From assembly GCF_900114645.1 (NCBI RefSeq), contig NZ_FOTR01000013.1, positions 1 through 64,000 of the forward strand: a stretch of 64,000 nucleotides of DNA. Direction: 5' to 3'. Made by a program: the position numbers and the translations under genes. The notes under the pieces were generated by a model, which saw nothing but the letters and a program-made list of their open reading frames with translations, made no database searches and had not been told where the DNA came from. Shown here one piece after another: positions 51,833-62,312 of the stretch; positions within the stretch are counted from its first letter, which is position 1, and the number at the start of each line of letters is the position of its first letter. The DNA is from Gracilibacillus orientalis (GTDB taxonomy: Bacteria; Bacillota; Bacilli; Bacillales; Amphibacillaceae).

Positions 51833-52720
51833 TTATTTCTTGTTTACTTGACTCATTACTTCTTCTGCAAAGTTATCTTCTCGTTTTTCAATTCCTTCGC
51901 CAACTTCATAACGAACGAAAGATGTAACTGTTGCGTCGTGGCTTTTCGCAACTTGTTTCACTTTTTGATCAGGGTCTTTTACAAAACTTTGCTCTAATAA
52001 GCAAATTTCTTCAAAGAACTTGTTAAGGCGACCTTCTACCATTTTTTCAACAATATGTTCTGGTTTACCTTCGTTTAGTGCTTGAGTTTTAAGTACTTCA
52101 CGTTCTTTTTCAACTTCTTCTCCTGAAACTGCATCACGAGATAGATATTTAGGGTTTACAGCAGCTACGTGCATCGCGATATCTTTGGCTACTTGCTCAT
52201 CAGTTGTTCCTTCAAGAACTGTAACTACTCCAATGTTACCACCCATGTGGATATATGCTCCAAATGCATCATTATCCGTTTTGTTAAACATTGTGAAACG
52301 ACGTAATGAGATTTTCTCACCGATTTTTGCAATGTTAGAGTTGATGAATTTTTCTAGTGTTTCACCATCTCCATTTAGTGGTTGTTGTAAAGCATCTTCA
52401 ACAGTTTCTGGTTTTTGAGAAAGAATGTGTTTAGCAAGATCCTGCGCTAATGTTTTAAATTGATCATTTTTTGTAACGAAGTCTGTTTCGCAGTTTAATT
52501 CTAACAATACCGCTTCATTACCTGAGACTTCTACATGAGCAGATCCTTCCGCAGCAACACGATCGGCTTTTTTGGCAGCTTTAGAGATACCTTTTTCGCG
52601 AAGATAATCAATAGCTTGATCAATGTCACCATCAGTTTCTTGAAGTGCTTTTTTACAATCCATCATACCTGCACCAGTTTTTTCTCTTAGTTCTTTTACT
52701 AATTTTGCTGTAATTGCCAT
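51833..52720 (-). CDS. tsf: elongation factor Ts
   Basis: 295 residues; nucleotide exchange factor for EF-Tu. The signatures [18 protein letters not shown] and [15 protein letters not shown] are present. ATG 52720 (MAITAKL) has AAAGGAGG upstream, so the eight preceding codons are excluded. It follows rpsB across a terminator-like hairpin. Confidence 0.98.
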   Translation of the reverse strand: MAITAKLVKELREKTGAGMMDCKKALQETDGDIDQAIDYLREKGISKAAKKADRVAAEGSAHVEVSGNEAVLLELNCETDFVTKNDQFKTLAQDLAKHILSQKPETVEDALQQPLNGDGETLEKFINSNIAKIGEKISLRRFTMFNKTDNDAFGAYIHMGGNIGVVTVLEGTTDEQVAKDIAMHVAAVNPKYLSRDAVSGEEVEKEREVLKTQALNEGKPEHIVEKMVEGRLNKFFEEICLLEQSFVKDPDQKVKQVAKSHDATVTSFVRYEVGEGIEKREDNFAEEVMSQVNKK

Positions 52721-52753
52721 TAGAGCTTCCTCCTTTAATATCATATATCGCTG

Positions 52754-52788
52754 AAAAAAAGGTGATAAAAGGTCTCCCTCTTATCACC
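52754..52788 (-). terminator. attenuator-type hairpin between rpsB and tsf
   Basis: GGTGATAA/TTATCACC stem (52761-52788) followed by TTTTTTT (52760-52754) on the minus strand. A hairpin here would reduce tsf transcription relative to rpsB. Confidence 0.8.
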
Positions 52789-52799
52789 AAAACCTTTAA

Positions 52800-53552
52800 T
52801 TACTCTTCTACAGATTCAACCTCTGTTTTTTCTGTAGCTTCTGCTTCTACAGCAGCTTCTTCTGTTACTTCTCCTTGCTTCGCTTCTAAAATAGCATCTG
52901 CCATTTTTCCAGTAAGAAGTTTTACAGCGCGAATCGCATCATCATTCGCTGGAATTACATAATCAATCTCATCCGGATCACAGTTTGTATCAACAATACC
53001 TACGATCGGGATGTTTAATTTATGTGCTTCTGCAACAGCGATACGCTCTTTTCTAGGGTCAATAATGAATAAAACATCAGGAATTTTATTCATATGTTTA
53101 ATACCGCCCAAGAATTTCACTAAGCGTTCTTTTTCTTTAAGAAGACCAACAACTTCTTTCTTCGGTAATACTTCGAAGGTTCCGTCTTCTTCCATTTTTT
53201 CGATATCTTTTAAGCGATTGATACGTTTACGGATTGTTTCAAAATTAGTTAACGTTCCACCTAACCAACGTTGATTAACAAAGAACATTCCTGAACGGAT
53301 CGCTTCGTCTTTTACTGATTCTTGTGCTTGTTTTTTTGTACCAACGAATAAAACAGTTCCATCGTTTTCAGCAACTTCTTTTACGAAATTGTACGCTTGT
53401 TCTACCTTTTTTACTGTTTTTTGTAAGTCAATAATGTAAATACCGTTACGCTCTGTGAAGATATACTTCTTCATCTTTGGGTTCCAACGGCGTGTTTGAT
53501 GTCCGAAATGAACACCAGCTTCTAGTAGTTGTTTCATTGAAATAACTGCCAT
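52800..53552 (-). CDS. rpsB: 30S ribosomal protein S2
   Basis: 250 residues. [22 protein letters not shown] and [29 protein letters not shown] are signature regions. An acidic Glu/Ala-rich tail (about 230-250) is typical of bacilli. The leader of about 100 nt behind the promoter at 53670-53698 may carry autoregulation. Confidence 0.98.
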   Translation of the reverse strand: MAVISMKQLLEAGVHFGHQTRRWNPKMKKYIFTERNGIYIIDLQKTVKKVEQAYNFVKEVAENDGTVLFVGTKKQAQESVKDEAIRSGMFFVNQRWLGGTLTNFETIRKRINRLKDIEKMEEDGTFEVLPKKEVVGLLKEKERLVKFLGGIKHMNKIPDVLFIIDPRKERIAVAEAHKLNIPIVGIVDTNCDPDEIDYVIPANDDAIRAVKLLTGKMADAILEAKQGEVTEEAAVEAEATEKTEVESVEE

Positions 53553-53669
53553 GAATATTTTCCTCCTATAAATTGGTTTTTATTCCTCCATTTGTTTCAT
53601 GTGATACAAGGACTAATTATTAGCACCACTCGTATCTTCCACAAACGTGTGTATTTAACACCGAAAACA

Positions 53670-53698
53670 AATATACCATAATGTATAATTGCAAGCAA
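53670..53698 (-). promoter_or_regulatory. rpsB promoter
   Basis: TTGCTT (53698-53693), 17 nt, TATATT (53675-53670) on the minus strand. It starts only 9 nt beyond swrB, so rpsB-tsf need not depend on the flagellar operon. Confidence 0.65.
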
Positions 53699-53706
53699 GC
53701 GATATT

Positions 53707-54180
53707 TCATTTTTTTTGTTGAAATTTCAATAATAATTCTACTTCTGTTTTACCTTTGTCCAGTTTTTTTGCTATTTCATCTACTGTATGACCTTTCTCA
53801 TGCAAATGTAGCACAGAAGCTGTAGTGGAACGTTCTACAACATCTTCAACTTGTTCAACATGTGAGATCGGTTGATATTCTGTTGTATCTTTAGAAGTGT
53901 CAAATTCTGCAACTGGTTGTCTGACTTGTTGTTGCTCTTGTTTATTTTTATTATTTACAGACTTGTTATCATTTAACTTTCCTACTTGTTTCACAAAATT
54001 TTCGTTTTCTTCTTTTAATTCTACCAAATAAACGGCAAGTGTATCTTCGATATTTTTCACTTGCTGGTTAACATTATCTTCAGTTGTCGTTAGCATATCT
54101 TGTTTTAATTTCAGTTGTCTGATAATAACAAAAGTTACAATATGAATAATAAAACTAAGCAATAATAATAAATATAACAT
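53707..54180 (-). CDS. swrB: SwrB-like (YlxL) membrane protein
   Basis: 157 residues with one N-terminal transmembrane helix (about 2-20), a cytoplasmic coiled coil and a C-terminal helix-turn-helix-like repeat (VDEIAKKLDKGKTEVELLLKF). Topology, length and position between sigD and rpsB match B. subtilis SwrB, which promotes flagellar basal-body export activation during swarming. Overall identity is low, so the name rests mainly on context and layout. Confidence 0.72.
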   Translation of the reverse strand: MLYLLLLLSFIIHIVTFVIIRQLKLKQDMLTTTEDNVNQQVKNIEDTLAVYLVELKEENENFVKQVGKLNDNKSVNNKNKQEQQQVRQPVAEFDTSKDTTEYQPISHVEQVEDVVERSTTASVLHLHEKGHTVDEIAKKLDKGKTEVELLLKFQQKK

Positions 54181-54190
54181 AATCTACCTC

Positions 54191-54496
54191 TTAACCATTA
54201 AAGTCCACTTTATTTCCTAGGTAAGGATGTCTGAATTGAGATCGTTGCTGATCGTCTTTTTTCTTATCTTCTGGTGTTGTTTGAAAGCTGTTGTCCCTTT
54301 TTTGCTTGTTATTTTTTAGTTGTTCACTTGCTTCTTGTTCTAAAACCTGCTTTCGTTTCCTCAACTCTTCATTAGCCATTGACTTTGCTAGCTGATTCTG
54401 ATCAATCCTGCCCTGCTGCTGCATTTGATCCTGTATCTTACCAGCATCCTGCGTTCTAGGAAGCGCAACCTGCATTTCTACAGCTTTCCAACTCAT
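54191..54496 (-). CDS. conserved small hydrophilic protein, unknown
   Basis: 101 residues, very rich in Q, K, E and N, without membrane segments. The N-terminal MSWKAVEMQVALPRTQDAGK looks like the conserved part; the rest is a probable charged coiled coil. Tight spacing between fapA and swrB places it in the flagellar operon. I do not recognise a function. Confidence 0.7.
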   Translation of the reverse strand: MSWKAVEMQVALPRTQDAGKIQDQMQQQGRIDQNQLAKSMANEELRKRKQVLEQEASEQLKNNKQKRDNSFQTTPEDKKKDDQQRSQFRHPYLGNKVDFNG

Positions 54497-54559
54497 AGGA
54501 TACCTCCTATATTGAAATAAACATCCGCACTTTCATACACTTACAGTATAACAGTTTAG

Positions 54560-55933
54560 CTAGAGAGATTGAATCATAACTTCTTTTTCTTCTAAATATG
54601 CTTGAAAGTATTGATGTTCTTGGTGCAAAACTCGTTTATATTTACCGAACATTAATACAACATGCTCATATGCTTTTCCGTTTACCATTAATTTCATTCC
54701 GTCATGATTACCAATTTCAAATTGTAATTCATTTAATTCGTTTTCTACTATTTGAAGCTTTTCTGTAGTCTTTTCAAGCATATTCCACTGTTTTAATAAC
54801 ATAATCCGTTCTTTTGTTGGTAATTCACCAACAGCATCCTTCTTTTGTTTCAATTGGTCACCTAACATGCGCAATTTATGCTGGTTATCTTTTAACTCTT
54901 TCTGTTCTTTTTTTAAATCGCTTACACTATCTAATCTTTTTTTACTGATTCCAAAGGCTAGTTCCGTTTTTGAATTTGCTAAGTTCCCTACATTCTTTAC
55001 TTCAATCACTTTCCCTGCTGAACAACTGCCACCGATAATACTTCCGTTAGCACAAAAAATATTTTGTTGTGTAACACAATGGGAATGCATAATCGATTTT
55101 TTTACCTTCAGATCATTTCCTGCAGTCACTTCTGCTTGATTAATATAACCCACTTCAATATTTGCTCCTGCAGTAACAACTGCTCTCTCCATACCGGCAA
55201 TACCTTCTCTTATTAATATATTGCCACCTGCATTAATATAAGATGCTTCTACAATACCATACACCGTTACATCACCATTTGCTGTCACACTAAAACCAGT
55301 AGGGACATTTCCTTTAATCATTACGGAACCATTAAATTCTATATTACCTGTTTCAAGTGTTAAGTCACCATTTATTTCATAAAGTGGATACACATTGATT
55401 ACTTGAGCACTAACAGATAATTGCCCATTTGAAGTAGCAATAAATGTATTCTCGGCTTCATCAAAAGAAACATTTTCTCCTGGTTTACACTTATAATGTT
55501 TACCTTTCTTTTGTTTAAGCGATTCATTAAATATATCAATCCCTGGTTCACCATCAGTAGGTAGTATTAATTGTGCTAAAATATCATTTTCGGCAACCAT
55601 AGGAATTCTAGTAATATCTCTAAAATTCTTTTTTTCTTCTTCGGCTAAAGAGCGATCTGTCGATTGTTTTACAACTAATTTACCATCTGTACCGTTTTCC
55701 GGTTTCTTCCCTTCAGCGATGACCAATTCATTATTTTCTATCAGTTCTTGTTTCCAATCTGATTTTGCTAAGTTCATAACTCCGAATATGATGTCGTAAC
55801 TTGATAGTAACTCTAGAACATCTTCTTCTGTTATGTCTTCAGCTGCATCTGGATCTTTCACATACAAAGTTGCTACTAGTCGGTTTTTCGAGATATTTAT
55901 ATCTATTTTTTCTTTTATTTCATTCATGATCAA
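54560..55933 (-). CDS. DUF342/FapA-family protein
   Basis: 457 residues. A central beta-solenoid region (about 180-330) of repeating G-N-[IV] strands (NGDLTLETGNIEFNGSVMIKG, NAGGNILIREG) is the FapA/DUF342 hallmark; a C-terminal coiled coil follows. FapA proteins influence flagellar assembly or cell polarity in other bacteria. Start: ATG 55927 is likelier than the TTG at 55933. B. subtilis has no such gene here, to my knowledge. It lies directly after sigD. Confidence 0.85.
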   Translation of the reverse strand: MIMNEIKEKIDINISKNRLVATLYVKDPDAAEDITEEDVLELLSSYDIIFGVMNLAKSDWKQELIENNELVIAEGKKPENGTDGKLVVKQSTDRSLAEEEKKNFRDITRIPMVAENDILAQLILPTDGEPGIDIFNESLKQKKGKHYKCKPGENVSFDEAENTFIATSNGQLSVSAQVINVYPLYEINGDLTLETGNIEFNGSVMIKGNVPTGFSVTANGDVTVYGIVEASYINAGGNILIREGIAGMERAVVTAGANIEVGYINQAEVTAGNDLKVKKSIMHSHCVTQQNIFCANGSIIGGSCSAGKVIEVKNVGNLANSKTELAFGISKKRLDSVSDLKKEQKELKDNQHKLRMLGDQLKQKKDAVGELPTKERIMLLKQWNMLEKTTEKLQIVENELNELQFEIGNHDGMKLMVNGKAYEHVVLMFGKYKRVLHQEHQYFQAYLEEKEVMIQSL

Positions 55934-55948
55934 GCCCCGCTTATACTA

Positions 55949-56713
55949 TTATATTTTTTTATATAAATGACGAACTTTTACTATAGCTTGTTTATGAATT
56001 TGCGAGATCCTTGATGTTGTTAAGCCCAGTATTTTACCTATTTCCGTAAATGTTAATTCTTTATCATAAAATAAACTCAATACCATTTGCTCATTTTCAT
56101 TTAATTGTTGGATACATTTCGATAATTCTTGATAATTTTCCTTTTGCACAAGATTACCTTCAGGTAAAGGTTCCCTATCGTCCGGAATTAAATAGCCGAT
56201 TCCTTCTTTTGTTTCCTCTGAATTGTTTTTACTTTTTTCTTCCATTGATAAGAGATTAGCAAAAAAACTATCTTTTAGTGAATCCTCTACTTCTTCCACA
56301 GTCAAACCAAGATATTCAGCAATTTCATCAGTGGTTACATCTCGTTGAAGTGATTGTTCTAACGATTCCATTGCATGATCGATTTTTTTCACTTTATCTC
56401 GTGTCGTTCTGGGTAACCAGTCTTCTTTTCTTAACCCATCAATTATGGCTCCCTTTATTCTAAAAGAGGCATACGTATCAAATTTTAAATCACGACTATT
56501 ATCAAACTTTAAAATCGCATCAAACAATCCATATAACCCTAAACTTTTGATATCATCTTTGCTAACATTTTTAGGCAGATTAACAGCGATTCGTTGGACA
56601 TGATAATTTACAAGATACATATAGTTTTCAATTAAATCATTCGTATTTTCTTCACTTTTGTTACTTAACCATTTATTCCACAAGTTTTTTTCCATTGATG
56701 TATCTTTGACCAT
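55949..56713 (-). CDS. sigD: RNA polymerase sigma-D (FliA) factor
   Basis: A 254-residue sigma-28 family protein that transcribes flagellin, motor and autolysin genes. Regions 2 (FDASYRDLKFDTYASFRIKGAIIDGLR-like), 3 and 4 (LTFTEIGKILGLTTSRISQIHKQA) are all present. ATG 56713 lies behind GAGGTGATT. Located at the end of the che genes as in B. subtilis, where position in the operon sets the motile fraction of cells. Confidence 0.97.
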   Translation of the reverse strand: MVKDTSMEKNLWNKWLSNKSEENTNDLIENYMYLVNYHVQRIAVNLPKNVSKDDIKSLGLYGLFDAILKFDNSRDLKFDTYASFRIKGAIIDGLRKEDWLPRTTRDKVKKIDHAMESLEQSLQRDVTTDEIAEYLGLTVEEVEDSLKDSFFANLLSMEEKSKNNSEETKEGIGYLIPDDREPLPEGNLVQKENYQELSKCIQQLNENEQMVLSLFYDKELTFTEIGKILGLTTSRISQIHKQAIVKVRHLYKKI

Positions 56714-56747
56714 CGAATCACCTCATTTCAAAAATAACTAAAACTAC

Positions 56748-57239
56748 TTAAATTTGCATAACTCCACTATTTACCGTTCGTACTTCCAGCATTCCTGTTT
56801 CGATATTGAACTCAATAGTTCTCCCTTTATTGCCACCAACATCTTGTGCAACGATTGGAATTTTATGTTCCTTTAATTTGGCAAGCACTGCTTCGATATT
56901 TCGTTGACCAATATTCAACATATTGTTATCAGACTTAAAGGAAAACATTTGTGCTCCACCTGCTATTTTAGCTTTCAGCTTAGATCGACAGACTCCCTCA
57001 GTTAAAAGTTGTTCCAACAATAAATCAATCGATGTATCTGCGTACTTCATTTCATTTAATATGCTTTTGTTGGATGCCGTCGAATCTGGTAACATGACAT
57101 GTGCGAGTCCTGCTATCTTCTGTTCATAAATGACAACACCAACACAAGACCCTAAGCCAGATGTTTTTAAAGTATTCGGTACATGAGTTACTTTTAGATC
57201 TGCAATACCAACTTTTATAACAGTTGTTATGATTGTCAT
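56748..57239 (-). CDS. cheD: chemoreceptor glutamine deamidase CheD
   Basis: 163 residues. The catalytic Cys is in GLGSCVGVVIYE (C32) and the His in GLAHVMLP (H47). Deamidates receptor glutamines and is sequestered by CheC. Its start overlaps the cheC stop by one base. Confidence 0.96.
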   Translation of the reverse strand: MTIITTVIKVGIADLKVTHVPNTLKTSGLGSCVGVVIYEQKIAGLAHVMLPDSTASNKSILNEMKYADTSIDLLLEQLLTEGVCRSKLKAKIAGGAQMFSFKSDNNMLNIGQRNIEAVLAKLKEHKIPIVAQDVGGNKGRTIEFNIETGMLEVRTVNSGVMQI

Positions 57240-57862
57240 TACTCTTCGACCCCTAGTGCTTTGAAAATTTCATCAAAAGAGTCAGGGTCGGGTAATAAAA
57301 AGAAATGGCCTTTCACCGACTCGTTTGATTCTTCTTCTTCCTCAATCATCGTATCAATTATAATGGCATAGTCGCTTTCTTGCGAAATTTCAAGAAGGCC
57401 TTGCATTAAAATAGCCGCTGCCATATCAATCGTTAAATTCGGCACGGTTGGCTGCATATTAATAGATGTAAAATCAGATAAAGCAGATAAATAAGATCCA
57501 GAAAGAATATTACCAATCTCAGATATAGCTGAAATAGCCAGATCATTTTCTTCGATATTATCCCCTGATGTACCAGTCAATTGTTCAACTAACGAACGTG
57601 CCTCTACTGGTGATAGTACAAAAAACATACTGCCAGGTGCTTCACCTTGTATTCTTAAAAACACACTTACAATGACTTGTTCAGGACCACCTACAAATGC
57701 CATCAGTTCATTAAAATCGACAATCTTGATGGCAGGTACCGACATGTCTATCTTCTTCCCTAATAAGCTTGAAAGTGCTGTAGCGGCATTTCCTGCCCCA
57801 ATATTACCTACTTCCTTTAATACGTCTAAATGATGTTGCGATAAATTTTCTATATCTACCAT
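57239..57862 (-). CDS. cheC: CheY-P phosphatase CheC
   Basis: 207 residues with both phosphatase helices, EVGNIGAGNAATALS (about 17-31) and EIGNILSGSYLSALS (about 117-131), each with the E...N pair. Removes phosphate from CheY-P and binds CheD, linking adaptation to the response. Confidence 0.96.
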   Translation of the reverse strand: MVDIENLSQHHLDVLKEVGNIGAGNAATALSSLLGKKIDMSVPAIKIVDFNELMAFVGGPEQVIVSVFLRIQGEAPGSMFFVLSPVEARSLVEQLTGTSGDNIEENDLAISAISEIGNILSGSYLSALSDFTSINMQPTVPNLTIDMAAAILMQGLLEISQESDYAIIIDTMIEEEEESNESVKGHFFLLPDPDSFDEIFKALGVEE

Positions 57863-57866
57863 TTTT

Positions 57867-58337
57867 CTAACCTTCTTGTCCTAAAGTAGCAGCACGATAT
57901 GATTCTTGTGATAATACTTTTTCTAATTCTAAAAACATAATCAATCTCTTGTCGACTTTTGCTACGCCTCCAATATAATCCGCGTCGATTGTTCCGATAA
58001 CTTTTGGAGCAGGTTCAATCGCATCTTCTGGAATATCCAATACATCATAAGCGGCATCGACAATAAATCCAACATCATTCGATTCCATATGAATAATGAT
58101 AATTCTTGTACTTTCCGTTTGTTCTATACTTTCCATTCCGAATCGCTCACGTAAATCTATAATTGGCGTAACTACACCACGAAGATTAATAACACCTTTA
58201 ACGAAAGTCGCTGTTTTTGGCACTCTAGTAATAAATTGCATTCGCTCTATAGCTCCAACGACTTCAACCGGAATCGCATATTCTTCTTTATCCAATTCGA
58301 TAATAATCGATTTATGATTGTTTGTTATTTCTTCCAT
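57867..58337 (-). CDS. cheW: chemotaxis coupling protein CheW
   Basis: 156 residues of a single CheW domain (VKGVINLRGVVTPIIDLRERFG). Couples receptors to CheA. Tight spacing to cheA and cheC. Confidence 0.96.
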   Translation of the reverse strand: MEEITNNHKSIIIELDKEEYAIPVEVVGAIERMQFITRVPKTATFVKGVINLRGVVTPIIDLRERFGMESIEQTESTRIIIIHMESNDVGFIVDAAYDVLDIPEDAIEPAPKVIGTIDADYIGGVAKVDKRLIMFLELEKVLSQESYRAATLGQEG

Positions 58338-58347
58338 GTTAACCCTC

Positions 58348-60393
58348 CTAGTTAATTAATGTATTGGTATCAACAATTAATGCTACTTGTCCATCACCTA
58401 AAATAGTGGCACCTGAAATCGCGAATACATCTCCTAAATAGTCACCTAAGGATTTCAATACAATCTCTTGTTGTCCGATGAAAGTATCCACAACCAATCC
58501 CGCCATTTTATCCCCTTTGCGAATAATAACAATGGAATATAATTCGTCACCTTGTCCTTCAGTTGGCACTTCAAATACATTTTTTAAATCTATCAACGGT
58601 ACTACTTTTCCTCTAAAGTCAATTACCTTTTTGTTGTGGGCATTTAAAATCTCTGATTTGCTAATAATTGCCGTTTCAATAATGGATGATAGTGGGACTG
58701 CATATTTTTCTTTCTCTACTTCTACTAATAAAACGGATATAATAGATAATGTTAATGGTAATTGAATAGAAAATAATGAACCTTTTCCTTCTTCTGACTC
58801 GATCGTAATAGTTCCACCAAGTGACTCGATCGTATTTTTCACTACATCTAAACCTACACCACGACCCGAAACATCACTGATTTTATCAGCAGTAGAGAAA
58901 CCACTGGACATGATCAATTGATACACTTGTTTGTCTGTTAATTGCTTGGCTTCTTCTTCAGTAATAACATGATTAGAAATTGCTTTGTCCAATACTTTTT
59001 CTCTGTTTATTCCTGCTCCATCATCAGAGATTTCAATAAAGACATGATTGCCACTATGATAGGCTTCTAATAATAAGTCTCCTTCTTCCTTTTTTCCTGA
59101 TGCTTGTCGTTTCTCTGGTGTTTCTATTCCATGATCTAATGCGTTGCGAATCAAGTGAACTAGCGGATCGCCAATTTCATCGATCACCGTTCGGTCTAAT
59201 TCCGTTTCTGCACCAACAATATCCAATTTGATTTTTTTACCTAAATCTTTTGACAGTTGACGCACCATTCTTGGAAAACGATTAAAAACTTGTTCAATCG
59301 GCACCATGCGCATATTTAAAATAATACTTTGCAGATCTCCAGAAATCCTTGTCATTCGCTCTACGGTCTCTTGTAATTCTGCATTCTTAAGATTTGCTGA
59401 AATCTGTTCCAGACGTCCTCTATCAATAACCAATTCCTCAAATAAATTCATTAAACCATCAAGCCGATCAATATTAACCCGAATCGTCTTACTTGTAACG
59501 CCTTTTCCAGTTTTTTTCTTACCCTCTGCGTTTTTACTTTTTGGCGATTCCTTAACCCCATCTGTTGATTGTTCATTTTCAGCTATATTTTGCTCATTGT
59601 CATCTCCCTGAGCATTTTTATCCTGTTTGAACATGGATACAGTAACTTCTTCAATTTCAGAAACCTTTAGAATTTTTTGTTGTACTTCTTCCGGACTATC
59701 CTTCGTTACTATTAACACATGAAACTGAAGATCAAAGTTTTCTTCTTCTAGCTCCTGTACTGTAGGATCAGCCTTAATTACTTCCCCAATTTGCTCTAAT
59801 ACTTCAAAAACCATATATACTCGAGCCGCTTTTAATAGGCAGTTTTCATTTAATTTTATTTTTACTTCTAAATTTTCGAAACCATTTTCTTTTGATTGAT
59901 CTATAATAGCTAATTCGAATTGATCTAACTGGTTAAAATATACTTGCTCATTATTTGCTGGTTTTGGTTCATTATCAGCAGCCATGGTTGATTCATTTAA
60001 GTTTTCTATATCTTGATTATTCTCAATAGTCTGTAATGTCTGTACAAGTTCTTGCACATCTGAGGCACCATCGCCACCTTCAACTATATCCAAAACCATT
60101 CCTTCAAGCTGGTCCACCGCCTGAAATATCATATCAATGATTTCAGATGTTATTTTCACTTGATCATTTCGTGCTGCATCTAGTACATTCTCCATATTAT
60201 GTGTTAAATCGGCCAGATCTTTATAACCCATCGTTGCAGACATCCCTTTTAGAGTGTGTGCAGAACGGAAAATTTCGCCTATTGTATCCATGTTTTCCGG
60301 TTCATTTTCTAGAACTAATAGTTGATTGTTTAATGATTGAATGTGCTCTTTACTTTCCTCAATAAATACTTCAAGATACTCGTTATTTTCCAT
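58348..60393 (-). CDS. cheA: chemotaxis histidine kinase CheA
   Basis: 681 residues. P1 phosphotransfer domain with His46 in SAHTLKGMSATMGY; P2 CheY/CheB-docking region; an acidic linker; P3 dimerisation; P4 ATPase (LIRNALDHGIE, DDGAGI, GRGVGLDVV); P5 CheW-like regulator. All core residues appear intact. Confidence 0.98.
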   Translation of the reverse strand: MENNEYLEVFIEESKEHIQSLNNQLLVLENEPENMDTIGEIFRSAHTLKGMSATMGYKDLADLTHNMENVLDAARNDQVKITSEIIDMIFQAVDQLEGMVLDIVEGGDGASDVQELVQTLQTIENNQDIENLNESTMAADNEPKPANNEQVYFNQLDQFELAIIDQSKENGFENLEVKIKLNENCLLKAARVYMVFEVLEQIGEVIKADPTVQELEEENFDLQFHVLIVTKDSPEEVQQKILKVSEIEEVTVSMFKQDKNAQGDDNEQNIAENEQSTDGVKESPKSKNAEGKKKTGKGVTSKTIRVNIDRLDGLMNLFEELVIDRGRLEQISANLKNAELQETVERMTRISGDLQSIILNMRMVPIEQVFNRFPRMVRQLSKDLGKKIKLDIVGAETELDRTVIDEIGDPLVHLIRNALDHGIETPEKRQASGKKEEGDLLLEAYHSGNHVFIEISDDGAGINREKVLDKAISNHVITEEEAKQLTDKQVYQLIMSSGFSTADKISDVSGRGVGLDVVKNTIESLGGTITIESEEGKGSLFSIQLPLTLSIISVLLVEVEKEKYAVPLSSIIETAIISKSEILNAHNKKVIDFRGKVVPLIDLKNVFEVPTEGQGDELYSIVIIRKGDKMAGLVVDTFIGQQEIVLKSLGDYLGDVFAISGATILGDGQVALIVDTNTLIN

Positions 60394-60400
60394 CGGTATT

Positions 60401-61450
60401 TCACCTCTTCTTTTGGATTTTTTGCACTAATACGTCACTAACATTGTCTATGTCTTCTACATAATCTACTAAACTAGTTTTTTCTGCTGCTTGAGGCATA
60501 CCATAGACTACACACGTTTCTTTTGACTGCGATATAGCAATGGTTCTAGGGTGTCGTTTTTTTAGATGTAACATGCCTTTTGATCCATCGCTACCCATTC
60601 CGGTTAACATTACTGCAAGAGGATGACAATTCTGTACATGGGCAACGGATTCGAACAGTACATCTACAGATGGTTGATGTCCATTAACTGGCTGTTCTTG
60701 TTTAACTTCTGCATACAATTGGCTATTAATTTCTTTCACTCTAAATTGATTACCGCCTGGTGCTATGTACACTTTTCCGTTCTCTATTAAATCTCCATCT
60801 TCCACTTCTTTAACCGTTACGTTGGATAATTTATCGAGGCGTTCAGCTAATGACTTGGTAAATCCTTTTGGCATATGCTGCACAATAACAACCGGTGATT
60901 GAAATCCAATTGGCAACTTCGTGATTACTTGTTGTAATGCTCTAGGCCCTCCAGTTGAAGAGCCTATTGCTATAATTGGCCGGTTACTTGAAATGGGTTT
61001 ATAATCTTTCTTTTTAATCGAAGGAGATGTGTTTATTGATAACTTGTAATTAGCACGTGATGCATGCTCTACTTTTTGTACTATCTCTGATTCAATATCC
61101 TTAATATTTAAGGATATTGATCCAGAAGGTTTTGCAATAAAGTCAACAGCTCCGTATGACATTGCCTCTATAGTTTTATCTGCCCCAGATTTCGTTAAAC
61201 TTGACACCATGACAACAGGTGTCGGTGCCATTTTCATGACTTCCTTTAACGTTGATATTCCATCCATTAACGGCATTTCAACATCTAAAGTTATAACATC
61301 AGGTTTTAATTCCATTACTTTTTTTAATGCATCATTTCCATTTCTTGCTGTAGCGATCACTTCTAAATAAGCAGATGAATGGATAATATCTGATATCATT
61401 TTTCGCATAAAGGCTGAATCATCAACGACTAATACAAGTTTTTTGTTCAT
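60401..61450 (-). CDS. cheB: receptor methylesterase CheB
   Basis: 349 residues. N-terminal receiver (VVDDSAFMRKMI, phospho-Asp in TLDVEMPLMDG, VMVSSLT) and C-terminal methylesterase with the Ser in GSSTGGPRAL, the His in VVQHMPKGFT and the Asp in MLTGMGSDG. Adapts receptors together with CheC and CheD. Confidence 0.97.
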   Translation of the reverse strand: MNKKLVLVVDDSAFMRKMISDIIHSSAYLEVIATARNGNDALKKVMELKPDVITLDVEMPLMDGISTLKEVMKMAPTPVVMVSSLTKSGADKTIEAMSYGAVDFIAKPSGSISLNIKDIESEIVQKVEHASRANYKLSINTSPSIKKKDYKPISSNRPIIAIGSSTGGPRALQQVITKLPIGFQSPVVIVQHMPKGFTKSLAERLDKLSNVTVKEVEDGDLIENGKVYIAPGGNQFRVKEINSQLYAEVKQEQPVNGHQPSVDVLFESVAHVQNCHPLAVMLTGMGSDGSKGMLHLKKRHPRTIAISQSKETCVVYGMPQAAEKTSLVDYVEDIDNVSDVLVQKIQKKR

Positions 61451-61456
61451 AGATTT

Positions 61457-62311
61457 CTACCTTTCTGTCATTAATTTTCTGAGTCTCTTTAGAAATCCTG
61501 AATTATCTGATTTTTTGGATGGTTCCCCTAGATAATGATTGCTAACATTTTCAATTGCCACTGATGCTTTTGATTTAGGGTTATGTATGATAAAAGGTTG
61601 CTGTGCTAATACAGCATCTGTAACAGCTGAATCATCAGGGATTGTTCCAAGCGGTATTACATCATGATCTAAAAATCGTTTCACAGCACTATTCATACGA
61701 TTCATGATATCAATACTTTGTTTTTTACTTTTAGAACGATTAACAATTAACTGAAACTTTATCGGTTGTTGTAATAAAACTTGCTTTATCATGGAATATG
61801 CATCTGTCATGGCAGTTGGTTCTGGAGTCGTTACAAGAATACATTCATCGACTGCTAAAATATAATGAATGGTTTCTCTCGTAACACCTGCCCCCAAGTC
61901 AAAAATAATATAGTCATATTCTGCCAAAAGTAGTTCTAATTGCTCGATGAAATATTGTAATTTTTCTTCATCAAGATAGAAAATATGCTCCTGTCCACTA
62001 CCACCAGCAATATAAGACAAGGAGTTTGGACCTACTTCTATAATATCATATATTGACAATTTATTCTCGAACAGATTTATAATAGAATAGTTAGAACTTT
62101 TCCCTAATAAAATGTCAATATTCCCCATGCCAACATCCAAGTCAAATAGCAAAACTTTTTTTCCTTTGCTAGCTAGGGATAATGAAAAGTTTAGTGCAAT
62201 ATTAGACTTCCCAACTCCGCCTTTACCACTAACTATAGCCATAGTTTTAGCATGGTAATGACTGTGTACATCTCTTAATTTTTGTCTTAGCTTCGCTGCT
62301 TGATCAGTCAT
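61457..62311 (-). CDS. flhG: MinD-like ATPase FlhG (YlxH)
   Basis: About 284 residues. The deviant Walker A is GKGGVGKSN; FDLDVGMGNID and FDLGAGV are the switch regions. Regulates flagellar number and placement with FlhF. ATG 62311 (MTDQAAK), one base after the flhF stop, is likelier than the TTG at 62323. Confidence 0.95.
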   Translation of the reverse strand: MTDQAAKLRQKLRDVHSHYHAKTMAIVSGKGGVGKSNIALNFSLSLASKGKKVLLFDLDVGMGNIDILLGKSSNYSIINLFENKLSIYDIIEVGPNSLSYIAGGSGQEHIFYLDEEKLQYFIEQLELLLAEYDYIIFDLGAGVTRETIHYILAVDECILVTTPEPTAMTDAYSMIKQVLLQQPIKFQLIVNRSKSKKQSIDIMNRMNSAVKRFLDHDVIPLGTIPDDSAVTDAVLAQQPFIIHNPKSKASVAIENVSNHYLGEPSKKSDNSGFLKRLRKLMTER

Positions 62312-62312
62312 A

